Part shown: piece by piece, positions 49,454 to 60,139 of the stretch
How positions within the stretch are numbered: position 1 is the first letter of the stretch
How the letters are laid out: the number at the start of each line of letters is the position of its first letter
From: Muricea muricata
Lineage: Eukaryota > Cnidaria > Anthozoa > Malacalcyonacea > Plexauridae
Assembly: GCA_963855995.1 (NCBI GenBank)
Contig: OY979729.1
Span: forward strand, 9,318,115-9,382,114
Length of the DNA: 64,000 bases
Direction of reading: 5' to 3'
The notes under the pieces: generated by a model
What the model was told of the DNA's origin: nothing
The model's input: only the letters and a program-made list of their open reading frames with translations
Databases searched by the model: none
Translations under genes and position numbers: made by a program

Positions 49454-49765
49454 ATGTCATATACGTCGCTGCTGTACTATACAATACCATCTGCTGTGAG
49501 GTGCTGTTTATACTCATTTCTTCCGAAGCCAAGCAATGGAGTTCATTCATTTTGTGAACCTAATATTCATAATTGTTGTGAACATATTGTTCTTTTTCGC
49601 AGGAATATGTGTAAATTCCTTGGTTATAGTCAGTTTCTGGAGATCTGTGCAACTTCGAAAGAAGTTGTGTTATTTCATGATAATGATTTTGTCCTGTTGC
49701 GATCTGCTTGTGGTTTCAACTACTCATCCATTTATGGCTCTACGTGTGGTGTTTTGGTTGAATGA
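49454..49765 (+). other. Conserved upstream overlapping ORF of GPCR copy 1
   Basis: This 103-codon frame (MSYTSLLYYTIPSAVRCCLY...) starts 82 nt before the receptor ATG and overlaps the receptor by 230 nt in a different frame. An equal-length frame exists in copies 2 and 3. Whether it is translated is unknown; it may simply be carried by recent duplication. Confidence 0.35.
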
Positions 49766-50414
49766 AAGGAGTGGTGTATATTCTCACTTGCAGCTGGTGG
49801 TTTTCCACGAGCAATTTATTACCTTCGTTGGTTTTTCTCAACTTGCTCTTTTAGTGTTGAGTGTTGATCGATATTTGGCCACTCATTATCCAATATTGCA
49901 TCGAACATCCGTGACAAAGGGGAAACTTTTAACTCTTTTTACCTTCTTAGTTATTATTCTGATAGCTTTGTCAGCGATGTCTATAAACGACTTGGTCGTT
50001 TCTTTTGAAGTTGGTCTTCTGATATTTCATATTATTTATATTCCTCCGATGTTGTTTATCAACTACAAATTGTTTACAGTCGCCAGAAAAAGTCGCAACG
50101 GAATATCACCTGAGATGAAAAAATCTTTTTCTATCAAGAAAATATCAAGTTGTTTGTTGGTGGTCGCCTGTCTAAGTTTGATGTCTATTCCATGTTTGGT
50201 TTATATTGTACTAAGACAAAATTCGAAAGAGACTCGATTTACCTTGAATAATGCAGAAATTATAGGACTCTGGGCGGGCACTTTAGCCGTAATGAACTCG
50301 ACATTCAACTGTTTAATTTTTTACTGGAAAGACAAGACCTTGCGCGTGGAGGGAATGAGACTTATTAAAAGCATAAAAATATGTCGAAGAAGACAATTCT
50401 CGAGCCAATCCTAG
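49536..50414 (+). CDS. Rhodopsin-like (class A) GPCR, orphan, copy 1
   Basis: This is a single-exon receptor of 292 residues with seven hydrophobic segments and a very short N-terminus. TM1 contains CVNSLVIVSFW (the G-N of TM1 replaced by V-N). TM2 has SCCDLLVV with the conserved Asp. TM3 ends VDRYLATHYPILHR, an intact DRY motif. TM6 is SCLLVVACLSLMSIPCLVY, lacking the usual CWxP but keeping a Pro. TM7 is NSTFNCLIFYW in place of NPxxY. The start follows a stretch conserved in all copies (CTATACAATACCATCTGCTG). A poly(A) signal AATAAA is at 50472-50477. Ligand unknown; a cnidarian-expanded sensory or peptide receptor family is an inference. Confidence 0.85.
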   Translation: MEFIHFVNLIFIIVVNILFFFAGICVNSLVIVSFWRSVQLRKKLCYFMIMILSCCDLLVVSTTHPFMALRVVFWLNERSGVYSHLQLVVFHEQFITFVGFSQLALLVLSVDRYLATHYPILHRTSVTKGKLLTLFTFLVIILIALSAMSINDLVVSFEVGLLIFHIIYIPPMLFINYKLFTVARKSRNGISPEMKKSFSIKKISSCLLVVACLSLMSIPCLVYIVLRQNSKETRFTLNNAEIIGLWAGTLAVMNSTFNCLIFYWKDKTLRVEGMRLIKSIKICRRRQFSSQS

Positions 50415-52039
50415 TTTGCATGGTCATGAAGAAAAATGGAAATCTATTTAACTGCGATGAAGGAACACGTAAATAAAGTACATTTTAACAATATGTGACA
50501 CAAGCAAACCATAGTTGTGTATAACTGACTGTCTGTCGTCGAATTCTATAAACTGTAGGTAGCTGCGAAGGTAGCTGCCGTAGAAAGTCTTTATAATAGG
50601 CGTGAACTAGCTTGCAATTCGACGAAATTTGTCTAAATTTTGACCATAATCCAGCACACCTACAACCAAATAAAACTTATATTTCGAACAATCTTCGAAG
50701 ACCTGAAATACGGTGAATTATAAGACTGATAGATTTCAACACAGGTAATTTTAATAGTACGAAGACATAGCGCTGACTGTTTTAAAAGTGTGTTTTGTTA
50801 AATATACAAAATGTATATGTGTATATACCTATGTCTTATAGTTTGTATTTTATGTTATATATTAAAAAAGAATTGAATTGGGTGTTTGCATTTGCCACAT
50901 CATCTGCAAGAGATGCTTGGGAGTATCAGCGACAGTATATTTAGTTGCTTGGGAGTATCAGCTACAGTATATTTAGTGCTTGGGAGTATTTTTATCAGAG
51001 AAAATTTGCAATGAAAATATTCAAATCAACAAGTTTGCTTGAAATTCATATTCTTCCATTATACTTCCGGTACAACTTGCTCGGAGCAATTAACGCATGA
51101 ACATTTCAATGTTGACCGCAATGTTCCAATTTTGGGGGGAAGAACACCTGATTTGACTGTAATACGAATTAATAAGAAAAGAATTAATACGAAATATATG
51201 ATCTAAAACGAAGGAACATTACACCTGCCTTGTTCCAGTACCCTCTCCCTGTGAGAACAGCCATATGCAAATAAATTTGGAAAACGTACAACTAGTTGAA
51301 CTGTATATTTTATATGATGTTTATGCATAGCATACATCTGTTCGCGGGGTCTCCAACGCCCTTGAACGACGCCATACTGCATGTGGGAGAGGTCAATACT
51401 AATATATATATATGCACTCGTTTTAAAAGTTCCTTGTTTTCTTCTTTGTTCCAATCACCTTCCCTTATGGGGAAAGCCATCTTGAATTAAAACCTATAGT
51501 GACAATATTTTTTGCAAAATGTCGTTGCCAAGAGACTACTATAACTCAGAAACACTCAAACACGATAACATTTACACAAATTTACAGCAATTAAAATTCT
51601 ATCCAGCTTTTGCAGCTTTTCCTACGTTACCCAGAGTTTGCCTTTCTCTTCTCTATGTTCTACAAGCTTGACTTCCAGGGGCCGGTTGTTCTGAGATGGG
51701 ATAGCGCTTTCAATTAGTTAGCGATTTTTTAACCGTTGTAAAAATGCCAAATGATATAGCCCTGACAATTGATAAAAGGGGAGACAATTAAGTGTGTGTT
51801 TTACAGAATATGTCGCAGTATTAAACCCAACTGCAATTTTGTATTATTTGTCTACATAGCATACATCTTGTTTCCTTTTTGTGCCAGTCCCCTTCCCTTG
51901 TGGAGAAAACCATATTCATTTAAACCTTCAGCTGATTAAGCCAGTGTCAAATTGAAAATGTCACTTTCGAGTGTTTAATAGAAATTTTCATGCAAGCGTA
52001 CGCAAGAAATGTGCATATTGATATTCTTATATAATACAT
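50415..52039. other. Duplicated GPCR flanking sequence
   Basis: Sequence downstream of copy 1 (about 50500-51470) recurs downstream of copy 3 (62540-63430), including GGGTGTTTGCATTTGCCACA and CATACATCTGTTCGCG. The stretch 51450-51930 recurs near 57770-58250 without a receptor, including CTATCCAGCTTTTGCAGCTT and GGGGAGACAATTAAGTGTGT. No separate gene was recognised. Confidence 0.7.
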
Positions 52040-52351
52040 ATGTCATCTGCGTCGCTGCTATACTATACAATACCATCTGCTGTGAAGTGCTGTCTATACT
52101 CATTTTGTCTGAAGCCAAGCAATGGAGTTCATTCATTTTCTGAACCTAATATTCATAATTGTTGTGAACATACTGTTCTTTTTCTCAGGGATATGTTTAA
52201 ATTCTTTGGTTATAGTCAGTTTCTGGAGATCTGTGCAACTTCGAAAGAAGTTGTGTTATTTCACGATAATGATTTTATCATGTTGCGATTTGCTTGTGGT
52301 TTTAACTGCTCATCCAGTCACGGCTCCACGTGCGGTGTTTTGGTTGAATGA
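52040..52351 (+). other. Conserved upstream overlapping ORF of GPCR copy 2
   Basis: A 103-codon frame starting 82 nt before the receptor ATG (MSSASLLYYTIPSAVKCCLY...), the same length and stop position as in copies 1 and 3, although this receptor is broken further down. Confidence 0.35.
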
Positions 52352-53018
52352 AAAGAGTGGCGTATACCCTGACAGGCTGCTGGTGGTTTTCCACGACCAA
52401 TTTATTATGTTCGTTCGTTTTTCTCTACTTGCTCTTATGGTGATGAGTGTTGATCGATATTTGGCCACTCATTATCCAATATTGCATCGAACATCCGTGA
52501 CGAAGGGGAAACTTTTAACACTTTTTACTTTCCTAGTTATTATTGCGATAGCTTTGTCAGCGATGACTGTAAACAACTTGGTCATCTCTCGTGAAAGTGG
52601 TGTTCTGATATTTCTTGTTATTTTCATTCCTCCCACTTTGTTTATCAACTACAAATTGTTTACAGTCGCCAGGAAAAGTCTCAGAAACAACAGAATATCA
52701 CCCCAGCTCAAGAAATCTTTTTCTTTGAAGAATATATCAAGTTGTTTGTTGGTGGTCGCCTGTCTAATTTTGATGTGCATTCCTGCTTTGGTCTTTATTG
52801 TACTGAGACGTATTTGGTCTTTATTGTATTGTAACTTCGAAACAGACAGAATTTACCTTGAATGATGTAGAAATTGCAGCACTATGGGCGGGCACTGTAG
52901 CCACATTGAACTCAACATTCAACTGTTTAATTTTTTACTGGAAAAACAAGACTTTGCGCGCCGAGGGAATGAGACTTTTTAAAAGCATGTCGAAGAGACC
53001 AATCCTCGAGCCAATCTT
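52122..53018 (+). pseudogene. Rhodopsin-like GPCR, copy 2, frameshifted
   Basis: It is closely similar to copies 1 and 3 through TM6 (SCLLVVACLILMCIPALVF, intact VDRYLATHYPILHR). A ~25-bp near-tandem duplication of the TTTGGTCTTTATTGTA segment around 52788-52840 then shifts the frame, so the first frame stops at 52865. TM7 (ALWAGTVATLNSTFNCLIFY) continues in another frame from 52858. A small deletion near 52990 changes the C-terminus relative to copy 1. The receptor is most likely non-functional unless a short intron removes the insert. A poly(A) signal AATAAA lies at 53078-53083. Confidence 0.75.
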
Positions 53019-53359
53019 AGTTTGCATGGTCATGAAGAAAAATGGAAATCTATTTAACTGCGATGAAGGAACACGTAAATAAAGTACATTTTAACAATCT
53101 GTGGCCACAAGTAAACCATAGTTGTGTGTAACTGACTGTCCGCCGTCGAATTCTATTGATGCTTAGTGATAAATGTAGCAGGCGTAGAAAGCCTTTATAA
53201 TAGGCGTGAACTAGCTTGCAATTCGTTTAAAAGTTTGTTTTGTTAAAAATACAAAATGCATATGTGTATATACCTGCATCTTATAGTTTGTATTTTATGT
53301 TATATATTTAACGAAAAAATTAAATTGCAACATCGTCACATTGCATTTTTATTTTTCGT

Positions 53360-53585
53360 GTGATCTGAAGTGGCTTTCTTTTATTGGTCATTCAACAATC
53401 ATGTGATCTGAAATGGCTTACTTTTATTGGTCATTCAACAATCATGTGATCTGAAATGGCTTACTTTTATTGGTCATTCAACAATCATGTGATCTGAAGT
53501 GGCTTACTTTTATTGATCATTCAACAATCATGTGATCTGAAATGGATTTCTTTTATTGGTCATTCAACAATCATATGACCTAAAA
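53360..53585. repeat. 43-bp tandem repeat, about 5 copies
   Basis: Units start GTGATCTGAAATGGCTTACT at 53360, 53403, 53446, 53489 and 53532 and include ATTGGTCATTCAACAATCAT; a decayed sixth start follows. Confidence 0.9.
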
Positions 53586-53663
53586 TTAATTTACGTGTAA
53601 GCTAAGGAGGTCTATCGTGAACCTCATCCCCAGGCTTTTTTTTTCGCTCCACCTAACCACACA

Positions 53664-54107
53664 CTACGACCATAGATTAAAGATACATAGATGTGCAAGT
53701 CGGGGTATTTCTTGTCTTACGTGTATTTTATAAGGAATTAGGAAGGAAAATGTCAAATAAACGGCGATTTTAAGAAAACTTTCCGCTAGATTGCCTTGTA
53801 TTGGCAAGTACACATGCGAGATTTTATAAGGAATTAGGTAGGAAAATGTCAAATAAACGGCGATTTTAAGAAAACTTTCCGCTAGATTGCCCTGTATATA
53901 TATTTCAAGCAACAAATGAAGTTATGTTTTTGTCCTGGTCGCTTATAAAACGGCAAAAACCATTTTTTTAAATATATTTATTTGAAATTCGAACAAATGT
54001 ACTTCCCAGAACTGCGTGTGGGTATGACGTAATCCGTGAGACAGCGAAATCATGCGCGAAGTATCCCCAGTTGCACATCTGTGTATCCTTAATCTATGCT
54101 ACGACGT
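53664..54107. mobile_element. Inverted-repeat element containing a 96-bp direct duplication
   Basis: The ends are inverted repeats of about 45 bp sharing CATAGATTAA, GATACA and GATGTGCAA. Inside, ATTTTATAAGGAATTAGG to CCGCTAGATTGCC occurs twice, at 53725 and 53821. No coding capacity was seen. Confidence 0.7.
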
Positions 54108-54819
54108 TGCTCCTCGTTAACTCTCTTTCTCGTTTGAGTGAAGCTGAAGCATAAAAGTTGAGGGAAATTCTCGTGCACTTTCATCATCAACACTCGTTCG
54201 ATTGGGCCTTCCAAACTTCCAAAAGTATCCATTTCCTTGTCCCAAAAAAGGCGCTTTTGGTAAATGAGGGCTTTTTTGCTTCGTACAAATGACTTGTGGC
54301 AAGTTTACTCGCTGTATAGAGCAGGAGACGAAACGAATAAGCACGTTATGTTTTAAATGGTAAATGAAAGATGCACCATAACAACAAATAGTGGTTTTTG
54401 TGTTATTAAACATTTATTGTGTTACATCGATAAACATTGTAAAATACATTGCCGTGCTAGGTACTTTGGTAAAGTTATTAACCTTACTACAACTTATATA
54501 TATTACGTATACTGCCATTACACATGTTATACATGCAAATTACTTAAATATAAAGTTTCATTTCAAGTCTTATAAGAAGACGATAAAGTTTTTAATGATT
54601 AAAGCGGCTGCACACGAGAGCTCTAGGCTGGGCCAGGCAAGCGCATTTCCTTAGACATATTCTATCAATTATTTACGAGAATAGTTCACAATCTCTTTAA
54701 ACTCTATCCACCTGCTAAAAAGCAATAATTGCTCTCTCTCTCCTCACACCTACAAACCCAACACTAACGCCTTAAAAGAAGCTTTTGTTAAGCCCCGCGT
54801 TAAGCGACGTGATTTTTAG

Positions 54820-55275
54820 TGATCAAGCTGTTATCACTAATCAAGATAGGTTTGCGAAAGCTTGTTGACGACTGGTCTTTTGCAAGTTGTCAACAGACTT
54901 ATTGCAAGTTGGTTGGGAAAACTTGTTATCCACAGGCTTGCTGCAAGTTGTTACAACAAGTTGTAACCAGTGTGCAAATGGTAAATTGCAAGAACCTGAT
55001 TTTGGTAGACTTGTTGCAACTTGGTGAAATTGAAAAGGTTGTTGCAAGTTGTCAACCGGAATATTGCTTTCCAGGAAATCTGAGGTTTTTCTATGCTCCT
55101 TGCACGCTGCTCGGGATGAATCGGCCAATTGCAAGTGGAAACAAGCCTCATTTTAACAGGCTTGTTGCAACTTGATGAAATTGACAAGTTCTTTTGCAGC
55201 TTGTTGACAAGTTGGAACAAGACGGTAAAATTTTCAACATTCAACAAGTCTGTGGCGGTTTTGGCTGTGTAGGTT
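54820..55275. mobile_element. TTGCAACAAG-type fold-back element
   Basis: It has many GCAAGTTGTTGCAACTTG-like motifs in both orientations, for example around 54895 and 55010, and ends near GGTTTTGGCTGTGTAG. Two opposing ORFs across it are repeat by-products. Confidence 0.6.
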
Positions 55276-55589
55276 ATGGCGATGTTAATAAATAATTATT
55301 GCATCGTGTTTGTATACATGGTTTTTGTTGATAGAATTTTACCTCGCAAGTCTGTGACACAAAAGTCCTTTTCCAATGTCTGAAGAGCCTGCTGGGCTAC
55401 CTCTCGTGATGACAAACTCTGCCAAGAGCTCTCGTGTGTGCTTGACTTGTCTATATTCTTTAAAGTCTTGCTAAAATTTAATGTTTCGAAAGTTATGATA
55501 AAGTTTTTAATATTTAAATGACCGTAACAGCGGACTAAAATCCAGAAAAAGCTGCAGTGCTTTGATAAAAAGTACAAATAAAATCATGT

Positions 55590-57146
55590 TTAGCTGTTCC
55601 ACCAGTACCAGATACCACCAACGACAACGGACGCAATGACGGCGACAGCAATATAAGGATTGGCCAAAGCAGCACCTACAGCAGCCTTCACAGAAGCACC
55701 TACGCCAGCCTTGGTTGCCGTGGCAGCACCCACGCCAGTCTTCACGGCAATCGCAACTACGCCAGCCCCAGCAACAAGGCCACCAGCAATCCCGCCGATG
55801 GCCCCACCAACACCACCACCAGCAGCAGCAGCACCAGTAACACCACCACCACCACCACCACCACCAGCAGCACCAGTAACACCACCACCACCAGCAGCAG
55901 CACCAGTAACACCACCAGCAGCAGCACCAGTAACACCACCACCAGCAGCAGCAGCACCAGTAACACCACCACCACCAGCATCAGCACCAGTAACACCACC
56001 ACCACCAGCAGCAGCACCAGTAACACCACCACCACCAGCAGCAGCACCAGTAACACCACAACCAACAGTACCAACAAGAGCGCCAGTAGTAGCACCTAAA
56101 GCAACACCAGCAGCAACACCAGTAACAGCCCCAGCAATGGCTCCTGTAACACCGACATAATAACCAACAGAAGCACCATAAATAAAACCAGCTGCTCCCC
56201 CTGTATACTTACCAATACCAAAACCAGTAGCAGCTGAATTGACGACACCGCGAGCAGCGTTATAAATGTCCATGCCACCACGAACAGCGTTATAAATGTA
56301 CATGCCACCACGGACCGTAGCGTCCAAAGCGTCCCAAACCTTGCCCAAAATCGTGCCAAAAACGGTTGCAGCAGCCAAAGCGCAAGCATTGCGCACATAA
56401 GATCCTTGTTCCAAGTTCGGCTCATCATTAGCATTTGTATCCGCAGGAGATGGTGAATTGGCGTGATTCTCTCCGGGGATAACAGCGTCTTCATCATTTT
56501 TGATATCTTCGTCATCATCCCTGGCAGCTTTCATAGCGGAACGACTCTTGCCATTTCGGGATTTCCTTTGTCGTGGATTCTTTAACCATGGTAGGTAATT
56601 GCTAAATGCCATTTCAGTGCCATTCACATTCAAACAGTTGAATGGAACAGCAACAGCAGCAACACCAGTAACAGCCCCAGCAATGCCTCCTGTAACACCG
56701 ACATAATAACCAACAGAAGCACTATAAATACAGCCAGCTTCTCCCCCTGTATACATACCAATACCAAAACCAGTAGCAGCTGAATTTGCAACACCGCGAA
56801 CAGCGTTATAAATGTACTTGCCACCACGGACTAAAGCGGCCAAAGCGTCCAAAACCTTGCCCAAAACGTATGAAGCAGCCGAAGACCATCGTGATTTGGC
56901 GTGATTCTCTCCGTGGATATCAGCGTATTTATCATTCAACCGTTGTAGGATATTTTGAAATGCCATTTCTGTGCCATTCGCATTCAAATAGTAAAGTAGA
57001 ACAAGATTCCTTTGTTGTGAATTGTTTAACCATAGTAGGCTATTGTGAAATGCCATTTCTGCGCCATTCGCATTCAAAGAGTTCAATGGGACAGAATTCA
57101 TACCACCATTTCCACTGACCGAAGGTAACCAACTTGCAACTGCCAT
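55590..57146 (-). CDS. Unrecognised Ala/Gly-rich protein with duplicated module and glycine-zipper-like stretches
   Basis: This is an uninterrupted 518-codon minus-strand ORF that I do not recognise. Three copies of a motif close to LNANGTEMAF..L..L occur near residues 24, 53 and 175. A larger module appears twice: GENHA, then GKVxDALxAxVRGGxYIYNAVRG, NSAATGFGIGxYTGG and ASVGYYVGVTGxIAGAVTGVAA. The second half is a ~10-residue repeat (GVTGAAAGGG), then small-residue segments GGIAGGLVAGAG and VAVIASVVVGGIWYWW at the C-terminus. A Lys/Arg-rich then acidic linker separates the modules. There is no obvious signal peptide. The small-residue spacing resembles membrane-associating glycine zippers, so a membrane or matrix role is possible, but this is a guess. 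The modular reading frame argues against chance; a simple-repeat artefact is possible only for the GVTGAAAGGG part. It lies between GPCR repeat units. Confidence 0.55.
   Translation of the reverse strand: MAVASWLPSVSGNGGMNSVPLNSLNANGAEMAFHNSLLWLNNSQQRNLVLLYYLNANGTEMAFQNILQRLNDKYADIHGENHAKSRWSSAASYVLGKVLDALAALVRGGKYIYNAVRGVANSAATGFGIGMYTGGEAGCIYSASVGYYVGVTGGIAGAVTGVAAVAVPFNCLNVNGTEMAFSNYLPWLKNPRQRKSRNGKSRSAMKAARDDDEDIKNDEDAVIPGENHANSPSPADTNANDEPNLEQGSYVRNACALAAATVFGTILGKVWDALDATVRGGMYIYNAVRGGMDIYNAARGVVNSAATGFGIGKYTGGAAGFIYGASVGYYVGVTGAIAGAVTGVAAGVALGATTGALVGTVGCGVTGAAAGGGGVTGAAAGGGGVTGADAGGGGVTGAAAAGGGVTGAAAGGVTGAAAGGGGVTGAAGGGGGGGGVTGAAAAGGGVGGAIGGIAGGLVAGAGVVAIAVKTGVGAATATKAGVGASVKAAVGAALANPYIAVAVIASVVVGGIWYWWNS
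55800..56070. repeat. Trinucleotide-rich coding minisatellite (~30-bp unit)
   Basis: CCACCACCAGCAGCAGCACC and AGTAACACC alternate about eight times on the plus strand, encoding the GVTGAAAGGG repeats on the minus strand. Unit lengths vary by multiples of three, so the frame is kept. Confidence 0.9.
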
Positions 57147-58300
57147 TTTTCCTTCTTTGAGGGCACAAGTGTGTGCCGGACAAGATATGTCGCAGTATTA
57201 AACTCGACTATACAATTCTGTATGTTTATCTGCCTGCTATATACATCTGCTCGGGGCTTCCCGGACGACTTTGAACGACGCTAACTGTTGCTATTGATAC
57301 TAATAAAAGTTCCTTGTCTCCTGCTGTAAGAATTAATACGAAATATACAGTCTAAAACAAAGGAACATTACATTAGCGACGAGGATGGATGAACGGACTG
57401 ATGAACTGGCGGTGCAAGGTAATATTAACGTGCATACACAGTCAGCTTCGATTCAGCCTGTGCCTGAGTTTAATAAAAAACAGAATTAATAACAATTGCA
57501 TGCTATTTATATAGTGCACCTGCCAAATTGATATTCTGTTTACGTAAGCACATTTAGAAGCAATGCCCTTACGCTGTCGGAACAGCCATATGCAAATAAA
57601 TTTAAAAAACCTGCAACTGGTTGAACTGTATGATTCCGTATCATTTATATACATAGCATACATCTGTTCGCGGCATCTCCAACGCCCTTGAACGACGCCA
57701 TACTGTGGGAGAGGTCAATACTAATAACATATATATACTCGTTTTAAAAGTTCCTAGTTTTCTTTGTTCCAATCACCTCCCCTTGTGGGGAAAGCCATCT
57801 TCAATTAAAACCTAGTGACAATATTTTTTTGCAAAAATGCAAAATGTCGTTGCCAAGAGACTACCATAACACGGAAACACGATGACATTTACACAAATTT
57901 ACAGCAATTAAAATTCTATCCAGCTTTTGCAGCTTTTCCTACGTTACCCAGAGTTTGCCTTTCTCTTCTCTATGTTCTACAAGCTTGACTTCCAGGGGCC
58001 GGTTGTCCTGAGATGGGATAGCGCTCTCACTTAGTTAGCGATTTTTTAACCGTTGTAAAAATGCCCAAAAGATATGGCCCTGACAATTGATAAAAGGGGA
58101 GACAATTAAGTGTGTGTTTTATAGAGTATGTCGCAGTGTTAAACTCAACTGCGATTTTGTATTATTTTTTTACGTAGCATAGATCTTTTTTCCTCTTTGT
58201 GCCAGTCCCCTTCCCTTGTGGAGAAAACCATATTCATTTAAAACCTGCAGCTGATTAAGCCAGTGTCAATAAAATTTTAGCATGCACAATGTTGTTACCA
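57147..58300. other. GPCR-type flank copy without a receptor; possible LTR leader
   Basis: 57540-58250 matches the flank at 51240-51930 closely. At about 57340-57380, ACGAAATATACAGTCTAAAA, then GGAACATTACA, is followed by TTAGCGACGAGGATGG. The last string resembles the leader found just after a Ty3/gypsy LTR, but no gag or pol is present. The same pre-leader string recurs near 51190 and 63220. Confidence 0.5.
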
Positions 58301-58302
58301 GG

Positions 58303-58500
58303 GCCGGTTGTATCAAGCCAGTTCAGCTTAAACGGCAGATAGGTCGAAAATATCCGTAAGTCGAAAATATCGATCAATTCATTGTATTCATGGAACACCG
58401 AAACGAAAGTATTTTAACCTAGTTAGAAGATTATCCCTTATTTATATTTTCCTTAATAACCACCGTTTAAGGTAAACGAGATTCATACAACCGGCTCGAG
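58303..58500. mobile_element. MITE-like inverted repeat with GGCCGGTTGTAT ends
   Basis: GGGCCGGTTGTATCAAGCC at the left and CATACAACCGGCTCG at the right are inverted. Similar GGCC(A/G)GTTGT ends appear at 20819, 51681 and 57997, so this is a dispersed family. Confidence 0.6.
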
Positions 58501-58620
58501 GAGACCATCTTAACACGGACAAGCGTAACATATACACAATCGCTGTAAAACTACTACCGTTGTGAAAATGATCACCAGATATGGCCCTGACAACTGATAA
58601 AAAGAAAGTTTAAATAGTTG

Positions 58621-60013
58621 TCCTGCATCTAAGGACGTAAAACCTCATTAATATCATTAACGGGACGAAAGACACGGAAAATCGCCATTTCTTATTGGCT
58701 CTTGCTATATCACCTATAAGGCTATATCCAAAATATGGCTAAACTAAACATAGTTATATTGATTGGCTATGGCATGAGCTGTCTTATATGCTAACTATGT
58801 TGTTCTGAGTTAATCGTTTTGTAATTTGCATGGTCAATGCATGCAAATGATTACTATATGAAGAAAGTCATTTTGACGGATTATGCTTGCAACTCGCAGT
58901 AATCTAATGACCGATGCCGATGGGATTTGTGATTAGTCTTCACTATTATAACAGCCACAATTTGTAGACAATTTGTAGATGAAAAACATACTCTAGCTGC
59001 GTGTCTGTCATACATTGTACATTTGGTGAAGCATATTTCGCTCAGCTTTGCGAATTAATCTTCGAGGTTGTCTTGGTCTAGCTCTTGGAGGCATCTCTCA
59101 AATGATTTGTCTTGCACGTATAGAGTTTCAAAAACTGCAGACTTATGATTTGCGTATTAAAATTTCAGTCATTGTGCACTTATTATATTCGGGGGATTTG
59201 AAAATACATCATATTATCCAAGCTATAGAAATTTCGTGTAGTGTTTGATATGCACCTTTCGGACAATTAGTCCTATGAACATTCCAAAACATACAGAATG
59301 TGTTCAATGTGATTGACATTGCGTGTCATTATACAGTGTTGTGAGTTGTGATGTTGTGAACTGCCCGCTCTACACTGACTTTTGCAAATGTTTGACGATG
59401 ATTCTTGAACAATATAATGTAAGGTCTAGTTTGAAACATGCATCACAGCATTAGGAGCTAATACTTTAATAATCATGATCATACTATTAACGCAACGAGA
59501 TCTACAGGGTGTCCCAAAAAAACCAAAAACTATTGAAAATGATCTATTGTTAGAATTTCAATGCGTAGCACTAAATTGGACCCACGAGTGGATAAACTAT
59601 TGACATAACCGTCATAATTAATAGTAATACTCAGTGTTAACCATTTTTATGCCAGACAAAAAAACTATACCTACGAGCGCATATTAAAAATGCAATAAAA
59701 TTTTATGCATGGTTATTTTAGCCTATTCAATTTGGTTTTTATCAATATTCCCATGAGCAAAACAAACTTACTTTATAAAGATATTTTAATTCTTTAACAA
59801 GTGCTAGGGCATTCAAATGTTAACATAGGTGATTTCAATAGTTTTGGGGTTTTTTTGGGACACCCTGTACATAATTTAGCTAGGTCGCTCGTTTAGCCCT
59901 TCTATGTACCTTATTATCACATAGCCTTCATGCAACCAATCAAGTTTGACTTTTTAACGTTGCACATTTGCATAACTGAATATAAGCACGTTTACGTCCT
60001 TAGATGCAGGTCA
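58621..60013. mobile_element. ~1.4-kb element with inverted ends
   Basis: The left end TCCTGCATCTAAGGACGTAA is inverted at the right end as TTACGTCCTTAGATGCAGG. The interior carries no recognisable transposase. A mariner-type MITE is inserted within it, so this element is older. Confidence 0.65.
59505..59867. mobile_element. Tc1/mariner-type MITE with TA target duplication
   Basis: The ends are CAGGGTGTCCCAAAAAAACC and its reverse complement, about 36 bp with few mismatches, both directly flanked by TA. It is 363 bp with no coding capacity. Confidence 0.85.
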
Positions 60014-60139
60014 ACTAATTAAAGGGGAAAATATTAGAGTGTAGTCTATTATATTTGACCAATCGACGGGTGATTAATCTCAAAGCTACATGCTTTAACC
60101 ATACTCACAAGGGATGAGGGTTATCGCTCATTTTTAGCA

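Larger units (their letters stand above)
53019..55589. other. Intergenic repeats between GPCR copy 2 and the Ala/Gly-rich ORF
   Basis: It holds a 43-bp tandem array, an inverted-repeat element with an internal 96-bp duplication, and a TTGCAACAAG fold-back segment (all listed). No gene was recognised; short ORFs at 54357-54654 have no recognisable features. Confidence 0.6.

Noticed and set aside
53664..53915. Minus-strand ORF with a repeated NLAESFLKIAVYLTFS peptide
   Set aside because: The peptide repeat mirrors a 96-bp direct DNA duplication within an inverted-repeat element; no independent support for coding.
55660..56160. Plus-strand Pro/Ala-rich ORF and minus-strand Leu/Val-rich ORFs opposite the Ala/Gly-rich gene
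   Set aside because: They are shadows of the GVTGAAAGGG coding repeat; only the 518-codon frame extends into non-repetitive modular sequence.
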